A stretch of DNA of 42,672 bases from NCBI GenBank assembly GCA_026419575.1, contig JANZZC010000029.1, positions 1 to 42,672 on the forward strand. Reading direction: 5' to 3'. Below, piece after piece: positions 16,784 to 24,546 of this stretch. The stretch comes from Thermomicrobium sp. (GTDB lineage Bacteria; Chloroflexota; Chloroflexia; Thermomicrobiales; Thermomicrobiaceae). The translations under genes and the position numbers were made by a program. The notes under the pieces are model-generated. The model did not search any database, was not told the origin of the DNA, and saw nothing but the letters and a program-made list of their open reading frames with translations. The first letter of the stretch is position 1. Each line of letters begins with the position of its first letter.

Positions 16784-18927
16784 GCCGTCCAGACGTCGGG
16801 TACTTGCAGGATCTCGTTCAGCGCTGCTTCCGGAATCGGGTCGTCGACGTTGAGCACCATGATCGCCTCGCCACCGCGCTGCCGTCGTCCCACCTGCATC
16901 CCCGCGATGTTGACCTGATACCGGCCGAGGATCGTACCGATCCGCCCGATGATCCCCGGACGGTCGCGGTGGTGCGTGATCAGCATGTGCCCGGCCAGGG
17001 GCCGTTCGAGCGAGAAGCGATCGACTTCCATGATGCCGGCGTACCGATGGTCCCATCGCACCATGACGTGGTGCGGCGGATCGCCATCGACCTCGAAGTT
17101 GAACTCGGGAACCGTCGAAGCGCCGGTATCGAAGCGGAGTTCGACGAACAGGTGCAACTCCTGGGCGACCAAGCGCGCGTTGACCGGGGTCACGCGACGA
17201 TCCGTCCAGCGGCGGAGGGCCGCTGCCAAGGCGACGGCCGTGACGTGCTCGGCGATATCGGACGCGACTTGCCCGTGCACCGTGACGAGGAAACTGGAGG
17301 GGCGCGCCGGTTGCAGCACCCCGATGAGGTGTCCAGCCGCCTCGGCTACCTGGGTCAGCCGCAGGAGCTCCGGCGCGTGCAGCGAGGCGGCCGGGAGGTT
17401 GACCGCGTTCGGGACCACTTCGCCGCGCAGCGCCGCCAAGGTCGTGGTCGCGATGATCTCACCGACCGCTTCGAGCGCCTCACGACTCGATCCCCCGATG
17501 TGCGGGGTGAGCACGACGTTGGGGAGGCCGAAGAGCGGGCTCTCGTCGGCCGGTTCCTCCGGGAAGACGTCGACGCCCGCTGCCGCGATGTGCCCGCGCC
17601 GCAGCGCGTCCGCCAGCGCCTGCACGTCCACGATCTCCCCGCGCGCGCAGTTGATGACGATCGCTCCCGGCTTCATCCGCGCGATCGCGCGGGCGTCGAG
17701 CATGTGGCGGGTTTCCGGCGTCGCCGGCACGTGGAAGGTCACGATGTCGCTGTGCTCGAGGAGCGTCTCGTAGTCGACCGGCTCGACACCGAGCTGCGCG
17801 AAGCGTTCCCGGGTGATATAGGGGTCGTAGCCGAGCAAGCGGACCTCGAAGGCTCGCAGACGCTGGGCGACGACCGAGCCGACGCGGCCGAGCCCGACGA
17901 TGCCGACGGTCTTTCCCTTGAGGTCGAAGGGGCGGAAGCGCTTGCGTTCCCAACGGCCGGCATGGGTCGTCGCGTTCGCCTCGATCAAGCAGCGCGAGAT
18001 GGCGAGCATGAGGGCGATCGTGTGTTCCCCTGCCGAGACCGCGTTGGCACCCGGAGCGTTGAGGACGAGAATACCGGCCTCGGTCGCTGCCTGGAGGTCG
18101 ATGTTGTCGACGCCTGTGCCGGCACGAGCGATGACGCGGAGACGAGGGGCATGCGCGAGGAGCTCCCGCGTCACCTGGGTCTCGCTGCGCACAATCAAGG
18201 CGTCGGCGTCGCGGAGCGCCTCGTAGAGCGCCGCCTTGTCCCGACCGTCGACTTCGACGATGTCCGCCTCGGCTGCCAGCCGCTCCAGCGCTCGCCGGTC
18301 GATCACGTCGCTGACGACGATGCGCCGTCGACGGAGCGACGCGCCGTCGACCACGGGCGCGGGCAACGGCGCACCGGCCAGCCGCAGGATCGACTGCACC
18401 GCTGCGGTGAGATCCGGAACGCGCACGACGAACGGCGACTCGCCGGACGGTGCCGGCTCCGTCGTCAAGAGGAAGCAGGTGATCCCCGCTTCGGCGTAGC
18501 GCCGCGCGTGACGGATGCTGTCCTCGATCGCGTGCGTCACGCCCAGTTCACGCGCTGCGACCACCTTGTCGTCGGTGAAGACGATGCGGCAGCCGGGGAA
18601 ACCGTGCCGCTGCAGCCACTCCTCGGTGGTCGAGCGGGAGCGCTCGGGCCGCGCGGTGATGATCGCCACCCGGTCGCTCCCGAGCACGCGCAGGAGTTCG
18701 CGCAGAAGGTGCGGCGCATTCGGTGCCGGGTCGAGCAGCGTCGCCGGTCCGCCGGGCCCGTAGACCCAGAGCCGGACCGCTTCCGGCACGTTGCAACCAT
18801 GCGAATCGACGAAGGCGTGATCGGGAAGTTGCATGCCCAGCGCGCGGTTGGCCGCTTGCGCCAACGGCGCTGGATGTTCGGTCAAGACACCGTCAAGATC
18901 GAGCGCGAGTCGAATCTGGCGTTCCAT
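16714..18927 (-). CDS. serA: HAD-family phosphatase domain fused to D-3-phosphoglycerate dehydrogenase
   Basis: Residues about 200-737 are a full SerA, the first enzyme of serine biosynthesis, which oxidises 3-phosphoglycerate with NAD+. They show ARAGTGVDNID, VGIVGLGRVGS (NAD site), NCARGEIVD (Arg about 429), DVFPEEPAD (Glu) and TPHIGGSS (His about 476), then an intervening domain and a C-terminal ACT domain (HHRDRPGIIGRIGTILG). Residues 1-180 are a HAD hydrolase: LALDLDGVLTE (Asp10, Asp12), IITARPE (motif II), then KVVAARELGVTHAIEDS (motifs III/IV). The start is the ATG at 18927 with GGAGGGG four bases upstream; the track GTG at 18945 would place that site inside the gene. A SerA of this kind normally has no HAD part. 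The HAD may be a phosphoserine phosphatase or nucleotidase (inference). Confidence 0.93.
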   Translation of the reverse strand: MERQIRLALDLDGVLTEHPAPLAQAANRALGMQLPDHAFVDSHGCNVPEAVRLWVYGPGGPATLLDPAPNAPHLLRELLRVLGSDRVAIITARPERSRSTTEEWLQRHGFPGCRIVFTDDKVVAARELGVTHAIEDSIRHARRYAEAGITCFLLTTEPAPSGESPFVVRVPDLTAAVQSILRLAGAPLPAPVVDGASLRRRRIVVSDVIDRRALERLAAEADIVEVDGRDKAALYEALRDADALIVRSETQVTRELLAHAPRLRVIARAGTGVDNIDLQAATEAGILVLNAPGANAVSAGEHTIALMLAISRCLIEANATTHAGRWERKRFRPFDLKGKTVGIVGLGRVGSVVAQRLRAFEVRLLGYDPYITRERFAQLGVEPVDYETLLEHSDIVTFHVPATPETRHMLDARAIARMKPGAIVINCARGEIVDVQALADALRRGHIAAAGVDVFPEEPADESPLFGLPNVVLTPHIGGSSREALEAVGEIIATTTLAALRGEVVPNAVNLPAASLHAPELLRLTQVAEAAGHLIGVLQPARPSSFLVTVHGQVASDIAEHVTAVALAAALRRWTDRRVTPVNARLVAQELHLFVELRFDTGASTVPEFNFEVDGDPPHHVMVRWDHRYAGIMEVDRFSLERPLAGHMLITHHRDRPGIIGRIGTILGRYQVNIAGMQVGRRQRGGEAIMVLNVDDPIPEAALNEILQVPDVWTAYVVSLPEPVEPPVVLTPASVED

Positions 18928-19123
18928 CGTTCCCCTCCGGTTCACGTCTGACGACGGCGATCCAGCGAGAGGTCACAGCGCGTCCGAGACGACCAGATCC
19001 GCTGCGACCGGAACCGGAGGGACTACTGGAGCCGCGACCGGAACCCGAACCGGAACCCAAGCCCACCGCCGCGGTGCAGAAGACGACGCGGGTCGTGTGC
19101 GGAATGGCGGTGTACTCGTACAT
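18893..19123 (-). CDS. Candidate Ser/Gly-rich leader peptide upstream of serA
   Basis: This is a 76-codon ORF starting at an ATG at 19123 with GGGAGGG ten bases upstream, lying in the transcribed leader of serA and ending 34 bases inside the serA coding region in another frame. Codons about 21-50 are dominated by Gly and Ser, with about 11 Ser codons of mixed type (GSGSGSGRGSSSPSGSG). Serine and glycine are the products of the pathway that serA opens. The Ser-codon stretch includes CCCTCCGGTTC, which is exactly complementary to the serA Shine-Dalgarno region. This arrangement suggests an attenuation or translational-coupling peptide. It has no recognisable protein family, so a chance ORF in GC-rich DNA cannot be excluded. 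Confidence 0.38.
   Translation of the reverse strand: MYEYTAIPHTTRVVFCTAAVGLGSGSGSGRGSSSPSGSGRSGSGRLGRAVTSRWIAVVRREPEGNDGTPDSTRARS
18933..19021 (-). promoter_or_regulatory. Inverted repeat able to sequester the serA ribosome binding site
   Basis: On the minus strand, CCCTCCGGTTC (19021-19011), inside the leader ORF, is a perfect 11-base complement of GAACCGGAGGG (18943-18933), which contains the serA Shine-Dalgarno sequence. The loop is 67 bases. Pairing would hide the serA start, and a ribosome sitting on the Ser codons would open it. Confidence 0.45.
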
Positions 19124-19185
19124 TGTGCTCGTTCCCTCCCTACTGTTCGGGTTGCGGCGCAGCTTCGCCAAGATACGCCGAGAGT

Positions 19186-19213
19186 AGTATACGGCAGAAG
19201 ACCGTCCCGGCAA
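19186..19213 (-). promoter_or_regulatory. Promoter of the serA leader transcript
   Basis: On the minus strand, TTGCCG (19213-19208) and TATACT (19191-19186) are separated by 16 bases. The predicted start near 19179 gives a roughly 250-base leader before the serA ATG at 18927, unusually long and consistent with regulation inside the leader. Confidence 0.6.
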
Positions 19214-19352
19214 GAGTGGTCGGCTGAGCACCGACGCGCTGTCGTCGCGCTCCTGGCACGCACGATCCACCGTCGCATCTTGACATCGCTGCCGCATCGT
19301 CGCACAGTCGTCAGGGCACGGTCGATCGTTTCGCCGAGGCAGGGAGGCAGCG

Positions 19353-21032
19353 ATGCCGGATTTCGACTATCAGACCGACGTGCTTGTCGTCGGCAGCGGC
19401 GGTGCGGCGCTCGTCGGGGCGCTGGTCGTCAAGGAACACGGCTTCGAGCCGCTCGTCGTCGAGAAGACACCGTATGTCGGTGGAACCACCGCCTGGTCGG
19501 GAGGCGGACTCTGGATCCCGAACAACCCCGTGAGCCACCGGGCCGGTCTGCGCGACTCCTTCGACGATGCGCTCCGCTACATGAACGAAGTCATCGGCGA
19601 CGTCGGCCCGGCCTCGTCGCCGGAACGACGACGCGCCTTCCTGGAGTACGGCCCGCAGATGGTCGAGTTTCTCGAGCGTCTCGGTTTCCGCTGGCGACCC
19701 TCGCTCGGCTATCCCGATTACTATCCGGAGAAGCCAGGCGGATCGACGTTCGGGCGCTCGATCGAAGGGGCGCTGTTCGACGGCCGGCAGCTCGGCCCCT
19801 GGCTCGCTCGCCTGCATCACTATCCCAACCTCCCGAGTGTGCCGCTCCATACCAACGAGGCGAGCAAGTTCGCGCTCGTCCTTCGGACGCCGAGCGGCGC
19901 TGCGACCACCGCCCGCGTGGTCTTGCGGCTGCTCTCCGCTCGACTGCGCGGGCAGGTACCCCTGACGCTCGGTGGGTCGCTCATCGGGCAGCTCCTGTAC
20001 CTCTGCCTGCAGCGGAGCATCCCGATCTGGCTGGAGACCCCGCTCCTCGACCTCTTGACCGAGGACGGAGCCGTTGTCGGTGCCGTCGTCCAGCATCGTG
20101 GGCGGCAGGTTCGCGTCCGAGCTCGCGGCGGTGTGCTCCTGGCGGCAGGAGGCTTCGCCCACAACCGAGCGATGCGCGAGCGTTATCACCCGCACCCGAT
20201 CACGACCGAGTGGACCAGTGCGGCGCCGAGCGACACTGGCGACGCGATCCTCGCCGCGCAGAAGATCGGTGCGGCGGTCGCGCTCATGGACGATGCCTGG
20301 TGGGGACCGACGGCGATCATGCCCAACGGGCGGCCGCTCTTCGTCCTGTGGGAACGCTCTTTCCCGTTCGGCATCATCGTCGACTCGAGCGGTCAGCGCT
20401 TCATGAACGAGTCGGCTTCCTACGTCGATTGCGGACATGCCCAGTACGAGCGGCATCGGCAGGTTCCGGCAATCCCGGCGTGGCTCGTGATCGACGCCAA
20501 GCATCGTCGCTTCTACCCGTTCGGTTTCGTCCCGCCGCTGGTGACGCCGCGCTCGATGACCGGTCCGCAGTTCCTCGTCCGGGCGCAGACGTTGCGCGAG
20601 CTCGCACTTCGCTGCGGGATCGACCCCGATGGGCTGGAGCGTACCGTGGAGCGGTTCAACCGGATGGCCGTCGCCGGCAAGGACGAGGACTTCCGGCGCG
20701 GCGACAGCGCCTACGACCGCTTCTACGGCGATCCGCGCGTACGGCCGAACCCGAATCTCGGACCGATCGACCGGCCGCCTTTCTACGCGACGGCGATCTA
20801 TCCGGGAGACCTTGGCACCAAGGGAGGCCTCCTGACCGACGAATGGGCGCGGGTGCTGCGGGAAGACGGCCAGCCGATTCCCGGCCTCTACGCCGCCGGG
20901 AACACGACGGCCTCGGTGATGGGTCGGACCTATCCAGGGCCAGGCTCGACGATCGGCCCGGCGTGCACCTTCGCCTACATCGGCATGCTGCACGCGACGC
21001 GGCGGCTCGCCGAATCGCTCGCGCCATCCTGA
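19353..21032 (+). CDS. KstD-like FAD-binding dehydrogenase (3-oxosteroid 1-dehydrogenase / fumarate reductase flavoprotein family)
   Basis: This is an FAD enzyme of 559 residues that introduces or reduces a C=C bond next to a carbonyl. The ATG at 19353 has GGGAGG upstream. The N-terminal FAD fold reads DVLVVGSGGAALVGALVVKEHG, followed by VGGTTAWSGGGLWIPNN. The middle has GVLLAAGGFAHN. The C-terminal block YPGDLGTKGGLLTDE and GLYAAGNTTASVMGRTYPGPGSTIGPA is typical of the KstD branch. A TTGACA at 19280 is a possible -35. The actual substrate is unknown: steroid, other enone or short acid are all possible, and no steroid-degradation genes are seen nearby. Confidence 0.85.
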   Translation: MPDFDYQTDVLVVGSGGAALVGALVVKEHGFEPLVVEKTPYVGGTTAWSGGGLWIPNNPVSHRAGLRDSFDDALRYMNEVIGDVGPASSPERRRAFLEYGPQMVEFLERLGFRWRPSLGYPDYYPEKPGGSTFGRSIEGALFDGRQLGPWLARLHHYPNLPSVPLHTNEASKFALVLRTPSGAATTARVVLRLLSARLRGQVPLTLGGSLIGQLLYLCLQRSIPIWLETPLLDLLTEDGAVVGAVVQHRGRQVRVRARGGVLLAAGGFAHNRAMRERYHPHPITTEWTSAAPSDTGDAILAAQKIGAAVALMDDAWWGPTAIMPNGRPLFVLWERSFPFGIIVDSSGQRFMNESASYVDCGHAQYERHRQVPAIPAWLVIDAKHRRFYPFGFVPPLVTPRSMTGPQFLVRAQTLRELALRCGIDPDGLERTVERFNRMAVAGKDEDFRRGDSAYDRFYGDPRVRPNPNLGPIDRPPFYATAIYPGDLGTKGGLLTDEWARVLREDGQPIPGLYAAGNTTASVMGRTYPGPGSTIGPACTFAYIGMLHATRRLAESLAPS

Positions 21033-21188
21033 GTTCGCCCGGTTCTCGTCGGAGGGAACACCGGCACGCGTCCGGGGATCATCGCCGGGTCGCCGGTCGG
21101 CGGCTATCCCACGCGTCTCGTCGGGAGCAGTCGCTCCGCCGGCGACTCGCGGCCGATCTTCCAGGTCCGGCCGGGTATGCTCGCCCTC

Positions 21189-21217
21189 TTGACAGCTGAG
21201 CTGAAGAGTTCTACGCT
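21189..21217 (+). promoter_or_regulatory. Promoter of the E1 alpha/beta operon
   Basis: TTGACA at 21189-21194, a 17-base spacer and TACGCT at 21212-21217 make a good sigma-70-type promoter. It lies about 55 bases before the E1 alpha ATG, which has GGGAGGTG upstream. Confidence 0.6.
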
Positions 21218-21271
21218 GGAATGTGGAGTCCCCCAGTCGAGAGGACCGCGGTGCAGTGAGGGAGGTGCGGC

Positions 21272-22309
21272 ATGTGGAAACCGGAACCGAGTCTCGCTGA
21301 CTTGCGGTACACCGTCGAGAAGTCCGGTCTCACGCCGGAGACGTTGCTCGCGGCGTACCGTCAGATGTGTCTCATCCGTTCCTTCGAGGAGACGATCGCC
21401 GACCGCTACTACATCGGGAAGACCCCCCAGTTCAACATGGCGGCTGGTCCCATCCGGGGCGAGATGCATCTGGCGGTCGGACAGGAGGCGGTGGCGGTCG
21501 GGGTCGGGATGCATCTCCGGGATCCTGACGCCGTCGTCAGTACGCACCGGCCGCCCCACCATGCGCTCGCCAAGGGCGTGCCCGCCGACAAGCTTGCCGC
21601 TGAGATCTTCGGGAAGGTCACCGGCCTCTGCCGCGGGAAAGGCGGGCACATGCATCTCTTCGACGCCGAGCGCCGCTTCTCCTGCAGCGGCATCGTCGGC
21701 GCGTCGTTTCCCCAGGCCGCCGGCGCGGCCTTCGCCTTCCGCCACCGTGGCGAACCGCACGTCGCGGTCGCCTTCGCGGGCGAGGGAGCGGCCAATCACG
21801 GGACGTTCGCCGAGACGCTGAACGCGGCCGTCCTCTGGCGCCTACCGCTGGTGATCGTGATCGAAGACAACATGTACGCCGATTCCACTCCCAAGTGGCA
21901 AGCGCTGGCACAGCCGCACCAGTTCCAGAGAGCGCTCGGTTTCAACGTTCCCTCCTACCTCGTCGACGGGATGGATCTCGTCGACGTCTGGCGTGCAGCC
22001 AAGGAGGCGATCGAGCGCGCGCGTGCCGGCTACGGGCCGAGCGTCATCGAAGCCGTCTGCTACCGCTACCGCGGTCATTTCGAGGGGGACGCCGAAGAAT
22101 ACCGCACGCGCGAGGAGGTCGAGCGGTGGCGACAGCTCGACCCCATCCCACGGCTCGGGGAGCGTCTCAAGCGGCTCGGCTGGGCGGACGACGCGACGCT
22201 GGAGCGGCTGCGCCGTGAAGCGGAAGAGGAGGTCGCACGCGCGGTCGCCTTCGCCGAACAGAGCCCGTTGCCGGATCCGGCAGAAGCGCTCGTGGGGGTG
22301 TTCCGATGA
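21272..22309 (+). CDS. 2-oxoacid (pyruvate/acetoin-type) dehydrogenase E1 component, alpha subunit
   Basis: This is the TPP-binding subunit of an E1 that decarboxylates a 2-oxo acid (or cleaves acetoin) and passes the acyl group to a lipoyl E2. The 345 residues show YRQMCLIRSFEETI, GEMHLAVGQEAVAVGVG, STHRPPHHALAKG, KGGHMHLFD and the TPP/Mg motif GEGAANHGTFAETLNAA with VIVIEDNMY. The region where regulated enzymes carry phosphorylation sites reads YRYRGHFEGDAEEYR. It shares an ATGA overlap with the beta gene. No E2 or E3 gene follows, so the partner subunits lie elsewhere and pyruvate versus acetoin cannot be decided. Confidence 0.92.
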   Translation: MWKPEPSLADLRYTVEKSGLTPETLLAAYRQMCLIRSFEETIADRYYIGKTPQFNMAAGPIRGEMHLAVGQEAVAVGVGMHLRDPDAVVSTHRPPHHALAKGVPADKLAAEIFGKVTGLCRGKGGHMHLFDAERRFSCSGIVGASFPQAAGAAFAFRHRGEPHVAVAFAGEGAANHGTFAETLNAAVLWRLPLVIVIEDNMYADSTPKWQALAQPHQFQRALGFNVPSYLVDGMDLVDVWRAAKEAIERARAGYGPSVIEAVCYRYRGHFEGDAEEYRTREEVERWRQLDPIPRLGERLKRLGWADDATLERLRREAEEEVARAVAFAEQSPLPDPAEALVGVFR

Positions 22310-23325
22310 CGCGGACGATGAAAGGCATCGCCTTCGCGATCGCCGAAGCGATCGACCAGGAGATGTCCGAGCGACCGGACATCGTGGTGCTCGGCGAGGA
22401 CGTGACCTACTGGGGTGCCGTCTTCGGCTTCACCATGGGGCTCTACGAGAAGTACGGACGTGACCGGGTGATCGATACCCCGATCACTGAGCAGACCTTC
22501 TTCGGCATGGCAGCCGGCGCGGCTTCGGTCGGCATGCATCCGGTCGTGTCGCTGATGTTCGTCGACTTCCTCGGTGCCGGCTTCGACCAGATGTACAACC
22601 ACATCGCGAAGAACCATTACATGTCCGGTGGCCAGTTCGCGATGCCGGTGACCATCTTGACCGCGATCGGTGGCGGCTACGGCGATGCCGCGCAGCACTC
22701 GCAGGTGCTCTACGGGCTGTTCGCGCACGTGCCGGGATTCAAGGTGGTGGTGCCGGCGACGGCCTACGACGCGAAGGGACTGACCATCGCCGCGCTGCGC
22801 GATCCCAATCCGGTCGTGATCTTCGGCCACAAGCTCTTGACCGGTCTCCCGTTCCTGCCGTTCGAGGGGCAGGAGGAAGCGGTGCCGGAGGACCGCTACA
22901 CCGTCGAGTTCGGGAAAGCTGCCGTGCGCCGCGAGGGGAGCGACCTCACCATGATCGCGGCTGGCCTCATGGTGCACCGGTGCATGCGCGCTGCGGAGGA
23001 GCTGGCGCGCGACGGCGTTTCCGCCGAAGTGATCGACCTCCGCACGCTGGTACCGCTCGACCGGGAGACGATCGTCGCCTCGGCGCGCAAGACCGGTCGC
23101 GTCCTGATCGTCGACGAGGACTACCAGAGCTACGGGATGACCGGCGAGATCGCGTTCCAGGTCCAAGCGGGAGCGTTCGACGCCCTCAAGGCGCCCATCC
23201 GCCGCTTGGCCGTCCCCGACGTACCCATTCCGTTCTCCGAACCGCTCGAGCGCGCGGTCATCCCGAGCGTCGAGCGGATCGTCGCCGAGGCCAAGTCTTT
23301 GCTGGCGGCCGGCGTGCGCGCATGA
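22306..23325 (+). CDS. 2-oxoacid (pyruvate/acetoin-type) dehydrogenase E1 component, beta subunit
   Basis: This is the transketolase-like second half of the E1 heterotetramer, 339 residues. Motifs are AIAEAIDQEMSERPDIVVLGEDV, DTPITEQTFFGMAAGAASVGMHPVV (with the TPP-activating Glu), FVDFLGAGFDQ, HSQVLYGLFAHVPGFKVVVPATAYDAKGL and the C-terminal VIDLRTLVPLDRETIVASARKTGRVLIVDEDY. The start overlaps the alpha stop, so the two chains are made together. A strong hairpin follows the stop. Confidence 0.94.
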   Translation: MTRTMKGIAFAIAEAIDQEMSERPDIVVLGEDVTYWGAVFGFTMGLYEKYGRDRVIDTPITEQTFFGMAAGAASVGMHPVVSLMFVDFLGAGFDQMYNHIAKNHYMSGGQFAMPVTILTAIGGGYGDAAQHSQVLYGLFAHVPGFKVVVPATAYDAKGLTIAALRDPNPVVIFGHKLLTGLPFLPFEGQEEAVPEDRYTVEFGKAAVRREGSDLTMIAAGLMVHRCMRAAEELARDGVSAEVIDLRTLVPLDRETIVASARKTGRVLIVDEDYQSYGMTGEIAFQVQAGAFDALKAPIRRLAVPDVPIPFSEPLERAVIPSVERIVAEAKSLLAAGVRA

Positions 23326-23347
23326 CGCGATCGCCCAGGCCAACTGC

Positions 23348-23375
23348 GAGGGGCGCCTCCGCGGAGGCGCCCCTC
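23348..23375. terminator. Bidirectional hairpin terminator
   Basis: A perfect 28-base palindrome (GAGGGGCGCCTCCG then its complement) lies between the convergent E1 beta and universal stress genes. The 14-bp GC stem lacks a clear T-run. Confidence 0.65.
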
Positions 23376-23404
23376 CGTACGTTCGCGGACGCTCGCGACC
23401 GGGC

Positions 23405-24280
23405 TCAGCTCGCCTGGACGGCTTCCGGTGGGCGGATGAGCAGCAACGGCACCGTTCCCTCGCGCAGCAGGCGCTCGGCGACGCTCCCGAAGACGACGCG
23501 GCTCAACCCGCTCCGTCCGTGCGTCGCCATCACGACGAGATCCGGCTGCCGCTCCCGCTCGAAGGCGAGCAGTTGCTCCGGTGCGATCCCTTCGAGCACG
23601 TGCGCTTCCACCCGGAGCCCCTCGCCGCGGAGTCGCTCGGCGAGCTCGTTCACGTAGGTCGTCGCCGTCTCGATCATCTGCTGAGCGAGCTGATCGAGTA
23701 CCTCGGCCGACGCAGGGACTCCCGCCGGAACGCTCAGCAGACTGTAGATTTCGGGCGTCTCGGCGACCCGGACGAGATGGATGGTCGCGTCGAAGCGCCG
23801 GGCCAGCTCCTTCGCGTACGGAACAGCTGCCTCGGCCAGTGTCGAACCATCGACCGGCAGCAGGATCGACCGGACGACACCGGGCTCGCGCTGCGGCATC
23901 GACGAGCGGATCAGGAGCACAGGAACGCCGGCGCCGCGCACGACGCGGTCAGCGACGCTCCCGTAGAGCCAGCGCCCCAGCCCGCTGCGCCCGTGCGTCG
24001 TCATCGCGATCGCCGGATCGGGGAGCTCCAGAACGAGGTCGATGATCTCCGCGGCGGGATCACCGTAACGAACGGTGATTTCGGCTGGTACCCCGAGCCG
24101 CTCGGCCACCTTGGCCAGATAGTCCCGTGCTCCCGCCGCCACGTCGGCCGGTGCCTCAATGTCGACGACGCGCACAAGGTACAGCGAGGCACCGAACCTC
24201 TCGGCCAGCGCCTTGCCGTACGGCAGTGCCGCCTCGGCGAGTTCCGACCCATCGAGCGGAACGACGACTGACGCGATCAT
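23405..24280 (-). CDS. Tandem universal stress protein (two UspA domains)
   Basis: This is a cytosolic stress-associated nucleotide-binding protein of 291 residues made of two UspA domains (about 1-138 and 148-291). Each starts with a VVPLDGSELAEAALPYGKALA-like strand (the second reads ILLPVDGSTLAEAAVPYAKELA). Each ends with the ATP-binding G-2x-G-9x-G(S/T) motif, in THGRSGLGRWLYGS and THGRSGLSRVVFGS. Both sites look intact, so both halves may bind ATP. The ATG at 24280 has AAAGGA upstream, and a good promoter lies about 100 bases further upstream. Confidence 0.94.
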   Translation of the reverse strand: MIASVVVPLDGSELAEAALPYGKALAERFGASLYLVRVVDIEAPADVAAGARDYLAKVAERLGVPAEITVRYGDPAAEIIDLVLELPDPAIAMTTHGRSGLGRWLYGSVADRVVRGAGVPVLLIRSSMPQREPGVVRSILLPVDGSTLAEAAVPYAKELARRFDATIHLVRVAETPEIYSLLSVPAGVPASAEVLDQLAQQMIETATTYVNELAERLRGEGLRVEAHVLEGIAPEQLLAFERERQPDLVVMATHGRSGLSRVVFGSVAERLLREGTVPLLLIRPPEAVQAS

Positions 24281-24375
24281 CGGGTACCGTCCTTTCCCTT
24301 CCGCACCCGAAACGCCAACCCTCTTCCGTCACCCGTCCCCCGGTCGAACGAGGAATGCGAAGGCGGAGCACTTTC

Positions 24376-24404
24376 AGCATAACATGCAGTCAGAACGCTG
24401 TCAG
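24376..24404 (-). promoter_or_regulatory. Promoter of the universal stress protein gene
   Basis: On the minus strand CTGACA (24404-24399), a 17-base spacer and TATGCT (24381-24376) closely match sigma-70-type elements. The predicted start near 24369 leaves about 90 bases before the ATG at 24280. Confidence 0.6.
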
Positions 24405-24546
24405 CATCCTTCCTCGCAGGGTGTCCGTCCTGGCGTCGGTGCAGCTCGGAGCGTGCGTCGGTCCAACGCGACGGCCCGGCGTCGATCTGTCCCTCCAGCT
24501 GCTATCATGCGCACAGGGTAGCGCGAGTGGTGCGAGGAGGGAAGCG

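Noticed and set aside
15622-18951. 1109-residue plus-strand ORF
   Set aside because: It is a shadow running through glgA and opposite serA, with no motifs and shadow-type composition.
19280-19308. Promoter for the KstD-like gene (TTGACA with CACAGT at 17 bases)
   Set aside because: The -35 is perfect but the -10 is poor, so it is mentioned only in the gene entry.
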